From Diphasiastrum complanatum (Eukaryota; Streptophyta; Lycopodiopsida; Lycopodiales; Lycopodiaceae): DNA of 64,000 nucleotides. Under the pieces are notes generated by a model that worked only from the letters and a program-made list of their open reading frames with translations, did not search any database and was not told where the DNA came from. Position 1 is the first letter of the stretch. Every line of letters begins with the position of its first letter. The translations under genes and the position numbers were made by a program. Location of the stretch: positions 28,243,859-28,307,858 of the forward strand of contig CM055092.1 of the NCBI GenBank assembly GCA_029204225.1. Reading direction: 5' to 3'. Below are positions 11,130-20,995 of this stretch, in pieces.

Positions 11130-12142
11130 TGTAGAATTTATTTCCTCTAGTCACCTAAATCCCAGTTTTAATCTGCCTCCATTCATGCTGCATATTTACT
11201 CACATTGTTGTGCAGTCTGCATATTCACATGTAAATTCTCACAGGCGATGAAGAGACAAAAAGCAAAGGCTGATGTTACCCCCTCTTCATGCTCATGCAG
11301 TTGTGCTAACAAACTGGATGACGACTGCAGCCACCCACGATCTCCTACAGATAGCACATCCACCCTGTACTTTCTTCATCTGCACACCTGTAACATTATG
11401 TATATATATTGAATACCATTTGCATATTCATCAACTGTAAACAAAAACAGTGAAGAAGTTAGTAAGCGAGAGAGAACGAAGAAGAGAAGCTTATCAGAGA
11501 TAGACAAAAGTAGATGCTATGTGCATTGATTCTTTAATTTGTCAGCAATAAGGTTTCATCCCTTTTATAGTTCGAATAAGCTTCATAGGGCACGCGGTTT
11601 TGTCCGCTACTGTCTTGTGCTCTACCGCATTATTGACATGTATACTTGATATACTAAATCTGATACAGTTCTTTGTTCTGCGTTCAGATTTGTGTTAATA
11701 TTGCTATGCTTATTACTCAATCTGTCTGATCTTTCTGGTTGCTCTTTCTGGTAATAGACGACTAGCATTTAGTCGTGTCTTTCGCGAATTCGTGACTAAT
11801 TATCTGTCGAGCACTGTCTAGCTCTTCGCGAATCATTCTCGACACATAATTTGTCTAGATATTCGTGACAAATTATTCTTCTGATGCCTTGTTCATTAAT
11901 GTTTGGCTATGTAATCAAGAACGACCGTGATTTCCATCACTAACGTTCTGTTCGTTCTGATAGGCGTAATCATGCTGTAGAGAGAGTCGCATAGCTCGTT
12001 CCACTGCGCACGAGCAATTTTTGTTCGAGTTCGTTTCTCGTTCGTGTTTCATGTCTCGTTTGTGTTCGTCTTACCCCTCTGAGCTAATTTTTTTTTTATA
12101 CGACACCTTTCTCAACTCTCGCTACTCTCCCTCTCTCCAACA
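11130..12142 (+). repeat. 3' LTR of the nested copia element (1013 bp)
   Basis: It starts TGTAGAATTTATTTCC after the purine tract AAGAGGGGT and ends CTCTCCAACA. It is about twice as long as the 5' LTR because it keeps the central part. A TATA-like TATATATATTGAA lies near 11401, a likely promoter of the family. Confidence 0.92.
11399..11412 (+). promoter_or_regulatory. TATA-like box in the 3' LTR
   Basis: TGTATATATATTGA is the only strong TATA-like site in the LTR. It is absent from the 5' LTR because of the internal deletion. Confidence 0.45.
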
Positions 12143-13136
12143 AAGAGATCCTATAATAGAATGGTAAGGATACTCACGCTCTTGAATTGTTTGAGGTCCT
12201 TTGACAATTTGAGACCTGGTTCCATTGGTGAGAGAGCTAACTTGCAATTAATCAGATTATATCTGACTAGCATATTGTAGATGTATTTCTGCTGAGTACT
12301 GTAGATCAACTTTCAATTTTTGTGTCTGTGGATTTGAATAACAAGGCAAAAATGAGCTTCGCCCAGATCGGTCATGTCGAATTCAGAAGATAGCATTGTC
12401 TTGCCTTCTTTTATCAAATCGGTACTATTGCTGAAAAGCGATGTATCATCCACGTACAAAGTGATAATGATAAAAGATTGTTGCACTGTCTTGAAGTAAA
12501 CATTTGAATCCGAAGAGCTAAGTGTGTAGCCGTAATCAATAAGGAAAGTATTGATCCTTTGAAACCATGCTCGAGCATATTGCTTCAAGCCATAAAGTGT
12601 CTTATGGAGTTTACACACATGATTGTGTTTACCCTCGATAATATAACCTTTGGGTTGCACCATGTAAATGTCTTCTTCAATAAGTCCATTGATATATGTT
12701 GTCTATACATCCATTTGATATATTTCCAAATCTGCTGCAGCAACAAACGATAATAAAATTCGAATAGAAGAATGCTTGACTATTGGACTGAAGTCTCAGT
12801 GTCATTGACATTGTATACCTGAGAAAATCCTTTGGCGACAAGTTGGACTTTTCTTCTATCGATGCTTCCCTCTGCTTTGTACTTGACTTTGAAAGTCCAT
12901 TTGCAATCAACTACTTTTCTACTAGTAGGTAATTCAACAATCGTCCATGTCTGGTTCTTGATAAGACATGAATACTCTTTATCCATAGCTTCTTTCTAGA
13001 GATCAAAATCTGGCTGACTGAGTGCCTCTTCGACAGTTGTCGGCTTGTGAACAAGGTACGTTGCAGACTCGTCGATATACCTGATAGGTGGTCTGCTAGC
13101 TCTTGATGATCTACTGTACTGCTTTGTTCAATTTTT
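12143..13136 (-). pseudogene. Older copia element: RT part of pol
   Basis: This is the other half of the element seen at 5088-5747. Minus-strand pieces in order are RPPIRYIDESATYLV, EYSCLIKNQTWTIVELP (start of the RT module), DCKWTFKVKYKAEGSIDRRK, then KLHKTLYGLKQYARAWFQ, the catalytic LYVDDTSLFSNSTD, FDMTDLGEAHFCLVIQI and EYPYHSIIGSL, where the younger element interrupts it. Several frameshifts separate the pieces. Gag, protease and integrase of this element are missing; the piece stops near 13136 at a junction with unrelated copia sequence. Confidence 0.88.
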
Positions 13137-13154
13137 GATAGGCGTAGTCATGCA

Positions 13155-13580
13155 TTGGAAGTCGAACATCACTCAGTATCAACTCCTCTCGACCCAGGAG
13201 TAAAGCTAACTCTAGATATGAAGCCAGGGAATGATGAAGAAAGAGACCAAATGAGGAACTATCCCTATTGGAGCTTGGTTGGAAGCCTATTGTATGCCAT
13301 TATTTGCTAGGAGAACTAGGGATTGATACCACGAACATGGTGCTGTATAACGGCAATCAGGGGTGTTTGTTTCTTAGCAGGAATGCTGGATTCCACAAGA
13401 AAAGCAAACACATAGCCATACAATACCATTTTGTCAGGGACCTGGTGCAGGAAGAGAAACTGAAATTAAAGTTTTGTAGTACTGATTTATGCTTGCGGAT
13501 ATAATGACAAAACCAATATTTAAAACTCGGTTTGTGTATTTGAGAAATATGATAGGGTTAAATGTAAATGATGTTTTTAG
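13155..13580 (+). pseudogene. Copia fragment: RT end fused to RNase H end
   Basis: It reads STPLDPGVKLTLDMKP and NYPYWSLVGSLLYAIIC (RT tail), then jumps without the first RNase H half to LGIDTTNMVLYNGNQGCLFL, SKHIAIQYHFVRDLVQE and DIMTKPI. Roughly 100-150 codons between the two blocks appear deleted near 13308. It differs in sequence from the two copia families to its left. Confidence 0.8.
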
Positions 13581-13859
13581 AATGTAGCTAGGAGGACTCT
13601 GAAGGAGGTGGCCATGTAACGGCACTTCACAGTCGGATGAAACGAGAATTGGCAGTTGGGATTTAAGGACACGTAAGCATAGGGTTTTCTTGATGTGGTA
13701 TGCAAAAGTGGCTTCTTGGCATTGATGAAGTTTTGTGCATATAATGGGTAATTAATAGAACGAATGTGCGAGCTCTGATTTCCATGTTGCTTTGTGTGAT
13801 TGCTTTGTGATTGCTGTGAATGATTTAACGATTATTGATTTTGTGCTCCGTCCTACTGT

Positions 13860-14030
13860 ACTTGGCCATAGGAACTCTGACACATCTCACAGGGACCTGG
13901 TGCAGGCAGGGGAGCTGGATTTGCTTTATTGTCCAACAAAAGAAATGCTGGCTGTTCTCATGACAAAAGGAAAGAGCAGAGACAGGTTCTCTGAGTTATG
14001 ATACAAAATGAGGATACAAGGGGAAAAGAA
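13860..14030 (+). pseudogene. Second copia RNase H C-terminal fragment
   Basis: The block HRDLVQAGELDLLYCPTKEM, LMTKGKSRDRFSELRYKM matches the C-terminus of copia RNase H (the usual form is DLV..G.I.L.Y.PT.EM.AD..TK). It repeats the end of the previous fragment, so it is a separate insertion or a duplication. Confidence 0.65.
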
Positions 14031-15342
14031 ATAGTTAGAAGGGATTTTGGATTGAGAAGGAGATTGATGAAATGCAATCACAAATTATGTCAGTGCATTC
14101 GTTAATTTCTTCTTACTTAGGTCGGCAGAATGTAAAAGATGTAGACAGTTGGTTAGAAGGTTGCTGAGTCGTATTTACTGTCACGACCCCGGGCCATGCC
14201 TTCCGGACATGACCCAACAGTAGGTAATTATTTTTGATAGATTAGCCACAACGTGCCATAAAGTAGGTTTTTGATATGAACAGAGACGCACGTATAAGAC
14301 ACTGCTTTGTGGAATAGACTGATGCGAACATCTTGAAAAGTGGCACCAGAATTAAAGGTCTCATCCAATATTACCAACAAAATAATTTGCTATTTGCAAC
14401 AACATTCCAATCATTTTTTGGATGTGCGCAGCAGTAAATGGAACAGACCTCGTCCCCACCAAAACTGCAAAGATCGACTCAATAAAATCGGAAAAATCCC
14501 AATTGGTAACTTTGAATTTTCGTTCCTTCCCATAAAATTTTTGTATCGTGTATAGTCGAAATAATTTTTATCTGGTGACATGTTGCCGTGTTCCTCTTAC
14601 ATGCATCTAATATGGCAAACATGCAGATCGTCGACACTATGGCTGGTTTGGTTCAGAAGAGCAATCCACAAAACTGTATTCTGCTGTTTATTTGATCATC
14701 TGCTCAGAACGTGTGTAAAGTTTTTCTTTAGGTTCAGCAGTAAGTCTCTGTGTGCGATGTGCATTTTTGTTACTAGCCTAAAGGTTTCTTTTATGAAATG
14801 CCTCACAATTTGGGGCTCTTTTCTGAATTATAGCAATGGGAAGACAGTTCATGATCGAGGCCTAATAGGACTGGATCTTAGTACCCTCTGTCTTGTTGTC
14901 TATGACAGAAGGCACTGTTCTCCGACTTCAGAAAAAAAAATTGATATTAATTGAAGAGAAGGAAGACTAGTTGAAGAATCACATTTTGCATGGCCAGTAG
15001 GCAAGCAGCTTACAATACAATACAACTGCAAGGCTGAACATTTGAGATAGTATACGGATAATTAGCATCTCCTCATAATATACAAGTATGTCGATATGTC
15101 TGAATCTTACGAGGTGAACTTGCTATTCTCACACAAGCTAAGCTATGGCTGTTATATAAGACGACCAACTTATACATAACTCAACAAATCTAGCTTCCGT
15201 TTTGGTTCGAATCGAGACAGACATCAGCTTTTCTATCTTCACAGGTTTATCCTGCAAGATTCTATGTTACGTAAGTGCAGCCATTGGATATTATTATTAT
15301 TAGAGAGGATCTAAAATGACTGCAGCACTCGACTGCGATTTC
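14030..15342. other. No recognisable gene; one LTR-like start
   Basis: TGTCACGACCCCGGGCC at 14181 resembles the start of many plant Ty3/gypsy LTRs, but no partner end was found. Open frames at 14340-14555 and 14580-14954 show no known motif. The stretch next to 15342 may hold the 3' UTR of the transporter gene. Confidence 0.4.
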
Positions 15343-17682
15343 CTACAGCGTTTCTATATTAGCTAATTGATACGCTTCCACTTCGGAATTGCTCCTAGCA
15401 GCTTTGTATCTGTACCAGTGAGCAAATGTAAGATAGATAATCCAATTGAGAGTGCTGACCACCACTAGAAGCCAGTAGAAATTATACAGCTTGCTGCGAT
15501 TAAGATTATTAGACAGCCAGCCCGGTTGTGATTTAGTTTTCGTAACATTGTCGACTGTGGTGACAAGAAAGCTACTCAGGAAATACCCAAGTGAGACAGT
15601 GCTGAGAGAGAGGCCAGTCCCGATGCTGCGCATTCCATCCGGAGATTCCTTGTAAAAAAACTCGAGCTGACCGATGTATGCGAATACCTCTCCAATACCC
15701 AGGATGGCATACTGGGGAAGCAGCCAGAAGACACTCATGGGTACGATTGCCTTAGGCTTGTCAAGTAGATTATGAGCTACAACTACAGCAATGCGATGTC
15801 TTTCAACTAAGGCTGCTGTGATCATGGCCAGCACAGAGAACAATAACCCAAAGCCCATTCGTTGTAGTGTAGTTATTCCTTGTATATTTCCTGTGAATCT
15901 TCTAACAATTGGGACAAAAACTCGATCATAAAGGGCAACAGTGATGATCACACTAGCTTGGATAAAAACACCAGCAGTTGCGGGAGGCATCACAAAATGT
16001 TTGCCTAGTCGGCGATCCAATGTGGTTGCTTGCTCAATAGTAAACGTTGCTGTTTGTGCATACGAAGTCCAGAACGCGAAGGTGCTTGCCCAGATTGGTA
16101 GAACTCTTATCAGCATTTTAACTTCTTCAACTCTTGTGACAGTGGATAGCCTCCATGGACAAATTGTACTCTCATTGTAGTCATCAGCTTCTACTATGGC
16201 TGCTTTATCCAGGAACCTGTAAAAGGTCAATGGAGAGTTAGGTGTTTAAAGAAGAAACTATCATATAATAGAAGCGTGTTCATCTTTTTCTGAATAAGCA
16301 ATTGCTCTAGGCTCTAGGGCATGGTTCTTGGTTTAGGTGTGAGGGAAAGTCAAGGTCCTTCCATCGTTAAGACACTAGATCCCAAGGCTGTAAACTCAAG
16401 TGTTGGGAAACCTATTTTGAGTTATCCTTAAAAAAAAACCTGCATTTTATAGAACTTCTCAATTTTTTGAGAAATTTTATTTATAAAAAAGTATATATGC
16501 TTGTATAAAAAATCGTCCAACAATGCCGATTTTTGAGAAAACTTGTTGGTTCTATTTCTATAGTTTGCCAATTTTCCAGACCATTGTATAACATTAGACT
16601 GAGAGGGGGCCGTGTCTCAACCCAAAAGGAAGAGTACTTAGAAAATTTTTAAGGTGAGTGCTCACAAAAAATTCACAAATACAAAGAGAGCAATTGTTAG
16701 TTATTCTGGCTTCATTTGAAATTTGTAGGCTTTTTAATGGTTCAAAATTGGTTAGTTTTAGCTATAAATTTTAGATTTTAAGGTATTATTTAGCCTTCGA
16801 TGACTTCATAATAATCTTGTGGGTGTTTCATAAGGCTGTTATGAAAAAAATTTGCGAGCATTGGTTGGATCCACTCACTAGTCGTGTAATATGCCACATA
16901 AGTCTATATGCTCATTGATTTTTGAAATACAGGTTATGACATAGATTGTGTGTCCAATAAGTTGTCACCCATGAAGTTTTGATTTAGTTTACATGATAGT
17001 CAACAGATTCATTATTTTAAAAAGATAATAGAGACAAATTATCCACATGATATTGTGCTTTAGATTGTGACATGTCTGACGTAAAGCCTTGGTATGCATA
17101 ATGCAAATAAAGAAAAAAAAATGGGGACAAGTGACAAAAGCCCCCATGAAAATGGACAAAAGACAATGGACAGAGATTGTTTAGAATAGAGTCATAATCT
17201 AAGGATGAAGTACCCTCTGCATGAAAGTTTTACAATAGAAAATTGAAAGTGAATTCTATAATGTAACAATATATAATCCCATGAACAAAGGATGACATGA
17301 CAATATATAATCCCATGAACAAAGGATGACATGATTTGGGCCACTTATAACTTTTTCTAAAGGAGGCCACACTTTTACTTTTTATGGGCCATGCTGTACT
17401 TCTAAAACCTGTATATTGACTTTAATTTTCTTTATGATCCTCAAGCTAGGATCTCTTCAATCTTGATCAAGTAGATTTTTGGAGCCTCGTGCTTCTTAAA
17501 TGAAGCTCATAATTAAGCTAGTTCAATCAAGCCACAAATGTTTTAAAGATTAGTGAGCACATTCAGCAACCACTAGCTGGTAGCAAGGTGATTTTTTCAG
17601 CACTCAGTCTTTGTATCTTTGCATTGCTTAATTGCTAGCCAATAACACCTCCAAGCTGGAGTTAGGTAGTTTCATCCTATAT

Positions 17683-17769
<87 letters not shown>

Positions 17770-18940
17770 AAGTGAAGAAACTAGTAACTACCTCCGAGCT
17801 GTAAAGAAATGGCTTTTTAAGCATTCTGCAGATTGATTTACAGTATAATTTGTGCACTTTTGTGAATTGTTACATTGTTTAGTAAATTTGAAGCTTACCT
17901 GAACTGCTTGGTGTGCGCAAGTCTTTTAGTTGATAACCCAGTCACGGTACGTTTGCCATATGGCTCCTCGTACAGCAGGTTGGGGTCAGAAGGAAGTTCA
18001 AGCTTTCGCTTGTAATATGCTGCCACCAAAACTTGAAGAATCGGTGTCAAAGGGCTTCCAGCTGGAGCCTTGAATCTGTAAGATTGTATACCAGCCACAA
18101 AAACTGATATAGCAATTAGCATTGAGCCTGCACACAAACCATAACCGATCCCCCTTCCTATATTATCTTGCACATATACAAGCAGAGTGACAGCAACTAA
18201 AGCCCCGGTGGTTATGCACACGAAGAACCAGTTGAAATAGTAAGACATGTGGCGCTTCTCATCAGGGTCGTACTCATCAAACTGATCTGCTCCGAATGCC
18301 GAGACACATGATTTTATACCTCCAGTCCCTAAAGCCATGGAGTACAATGCTAAGTATAGCATCGCGAGCTCAACTCCTTTGGCAGGACGGCACGAGCCGG
18401 GATCCACTGTGGAACATTCTGGAGGTCTCAACGATGGCAGCGAGGCAGATATAGTAAGCACGGACATACCCTGCATTTGCAAATTACCATCTTAGCATAT
18501 GAAAGTGCGACAACGAAGAAGATGCTGCAGAGAAATGCAATCTCATTTTTATATTCCATCTTTTTGTTCAAAATATATCGCTCGTGCAAGGCCACTCTAG
18601 TCTATATGCCATCATGAAAAGGTAAAGAATATATCACGTCTGGCTCACCAAAAACTGAATAATTGAAAAGATTGCAATTGTTAAGAAGCGGCCGAGGAAA
18701 GCGTCAGCTACAAATCCTCCAATTAAGCAACATAAGTACGATGTTCCCAAGAAGTTTGTTACTATGTTCGGGACTGTAGATCCTGATATATGTAGTTCGT
18801 TGATCAGGTATGTCACCAGATTTAGACCGATTCCGTAAGCACCAAGCCGTTCGCATAACTCTGTGCCTGATATAACACAAGTTTGAATACCAATGGAAGA
18901 TCGTATGCAATTCGTCTCGAAATGACGAGCAATAACGCGC

Positions 18941-19000
<60 letters not shown>

Positions 19001-19129
19001 TTTATCCATACCAAAAACAAGAACCGCTGCCTTCCAACCACCAGTCTTCTTTTTCAGTGCTGGTCTATTCTTAAAGTCCACCGATCCATCCTTCGTTGTC
19101 TGCACGCAGATGTCCGCTCTTGAATATTT
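15343..19129 (-). CDS. NRT1/PTR-family (NPF) proton-coupled transporter, 4 exons read, N-terminal exon not found
   Basis: Exons read on the minus strand are 19012-19129, 18649-18866, 17899-18470 and 15343-16216, all with GT-AG ends and matching phases. The joins give TGGWKAAVLVFGTELCERLG, SIIQFLGMSVLTISASL and AHTKQFRFLDKAAI. Family marks are the E-x-x-E-R motif (ELCER) at the first helix, FGADQFDEYDPDEKRH followed by a NWFF helix, and ESPDGMRSIG in the C-terminal half. Many hydrophobic helices fit the 12-helix major-facilitator fold; about 590 codons match the usual length. Members move nitrate, peptides or other solutes with protons across plant membranes; the substrate cannot be read from sequence. 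No stop or frameshift is seen, so it is probably functional. The most upstream exon starts at a splice acceptor (TTAG at about 19130), so a short N-terminal exon must lie further right. Confidence 0.92.
17266..17333. repeat. Perfect 34-bp direct tandem repeat (2 copies)
   Basis: Two adjacent identical copies (17266-17299 and 17300-17333), each containing AATATATAATCCCATG, inside the last intron of the transporter gene. Confidence 0.9.
17684..17767. repeat. (CT)n microsatellite in the last intron of the transporter gene
   Basis: Pure CT run of about 84 bp, between the exons 17899-18470 and 15343-16216. Confidence 0.97.
18944..18998. repeat. (GA)n microsatellite between two transporter exons
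   Basis: About 55 bp of GA in the 145-bp intron 18867-19011, only 13 bp from the splice donor at 19011. Confidence 0.96.
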
Positions 19130-19134
19130 CTAAT

Positions 19135-20936
19135 GTTTTTTAATCTTCAACATAGTGTATATAGTCAGAGTTACAAAATAGCTAAAAGACCAGTTACACA
19201 ACGGTAGCTGTCTTCCGAATGTAAGAAGGAGAATACCGCCTGGGATTTGTTGGCATCTACCATACGCTGTTCTAGTAATTATGCAAGCTGAAACAGTAGA
19301 AATTTGTGCAAGCGTTGCAATGACCATTCTAGTATAGAAAAGAGATCTGATATAATAGTCTGCGTCAGACTTTTGATTCGAAACTCTGAAGGAAAGTAGA
19401 GTTACAAGCGTTTGAAATATAAATTCAATATATAGATGTTTAAACTATCCAATTGACTTGTACAAGAACAACCCCGTAGGCTTGCAGATAGTCTGTGCCA
19501 ATCCTGAGGCTTCAAGCTCTATATCGTTGGCAGACACCAACATCGATCAACGCAGACAATACAAACCGAAAACAGAATCCCCGGTGCTATAAGGCCAGCC
19601 ACAACACTAGATAATTGCAACAATGCAAAGATACACGTATTTAACGAACTTAACCTTGCCCTTTCTCTACGCTGTGCTCCGGATGTCGCAAGCGTACAGA
19701 ACTTTTGAAACGCAGGATACAAGCGTAGCATCTATTTTATGAGATTCATCTCTGAAAACTCAAAGTATCTATGAACGCTGTGGCAATGCAATGCCCCTTC
19801 CAGGGCAAAGATTCAACGCATTAATAAGAATCAGCGACTTGTTGTGAATTTCAAACCCACAGATTCAAAAGCTTTGCAAATGAACGAATGTTCAAGGCGT
19901 ATGGAGCTCAGCGTTCCGAACGACGTACTGTACGTCGTACAGAACATCGCTGCCCCGAACATGCGTGGATCCTTAGGAGAACTTTCATTTTCCTCAATAA
20001 TACCATTAGTTTAATTTAGAGCTGTCAAGCTCTATTGGTTCTTGTCTTGTCGACAAATTAAAAATTTGAAGCGCAGTTACTCTCTAAAGACTAAAACCTT
20101 GAATGAAAAGTTTGAAACAGATATATCAAGCAGGAACTGACAGTCAATGCTGCATACCTGTAAAGATCCGTCCATTCCTCTTTTTCTTATTATTTCACTG
20201 GTATCTTCACTGGATAATATGCTTCCTTTTAACCGGGTTTAACGTACAACCTGATTTACCCAATAACACATAGGCTCGTCAGAATGACTGTCACGCTTTC
20301 TGTGTGAACGTACTCTTTCCTCCGAACTTCAATCTTCTATGTAAATGCACCGCTCTTACTTCTCAACTGAATTTTGAGATATTCAGTGATACATTACACT
20401 CACAGCATAAGGGAAAATAATACATTCACAGCTGCAAAGCATGGGATGCATAGGCTCTGCAGACAATCTCGATTCACGGATTTTATATAACAAAACATGG
20501 ATCTTTCACAGTCTAAAACGAAATAGAAATGTGCAAGCTAACTAGTGAAACTTAACCAGCTGAATTGATCTTTCACATTATGCTATATTCGAACAACGGA
20601 TTTAGTGATATAATCAGCTAGTAGAATCAGGCGTTGGATTTCTAATCAGCATTAAAGGGAGTATTCATCTTACGTTGTGTATGATGTGATAATACTGTGC
20701 ATTGTCTTTTGTAAGAACGCCCCCCGACTACGTAATAGACGTCTTACAGTGCCTAACATTTTGATTGAAATTTGCCCAACAGAATCGATGTGAGCACGCT
20801 AATTGGGTCTTTGTAAGATAACATTCCTTGATGTGAATACCATTTCAGAATTTCTTTGTACGTAAATATCTCTTGGAATGATCAGTAAGTTAAACAAAAA
20901 CGTCTCTCTTTGTCTGTCTCACACCAGCACACATGC

Positions 20937-20938
<2 letters not shown>
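19135..20938. other. Upstream region of the transporter gene, no gene identified
   Basis: It should contain the missing first exon and the promoter. Minus-strand frames at 19130-19327 and 19519-19731 have no NPF-like sequence, and joining the latter to the first read exon gives the wrong phase. Confidence 0.45.

Positions 20939-20993
<55 letters not shown>
20939..20993. repeat. (GA)n microsatellite
   Basis: About 55 bp of GA upstream of the transporter gene. Confidence 0.96.

Positions 20994-20995
<2 letters not shown>

Larger units (their letters stand above)
5748..12142 (+). mobile_element. Full-length Ty1/copia retrotransposon (decayed, nested)
   Basis: The element has LTRs at 5748-6269 and 11130-12142, a primer-binding site at 6270-6282, gag, protease, integrase, RT and RNase H in copia order, a polypurine tract (11121-11129) and an AAGAG duplication on both sides. 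It sits inside an older minus-strand copia element. If the insert and one duplication copy are removed, the older frame reads continuously through GSLMYAMIR. Damage includes an internal gag deletion, a shortened 5' LTR, several stops and frameshifts in pol, and a 1.22-kb insertion in RNase H (9439-10662). It cannot be autonomous. A truncated relative lies at 47.5-50.4 kb. Confidence 0.95.

Noticed and set aside
14181-14230. TGTCACGACCCC as the start of a gypsy LTR
   Set aside because: No matching end, polypurine tract or coding region was found, so it is only mentioned within the unassigned stretch.
19519-19731. Minus frame as the missing N-terminal exon of the NPF gene
   Set aside because: Its possible donor gives the wrong phase for the next exon and the sequence is not NPF-like.
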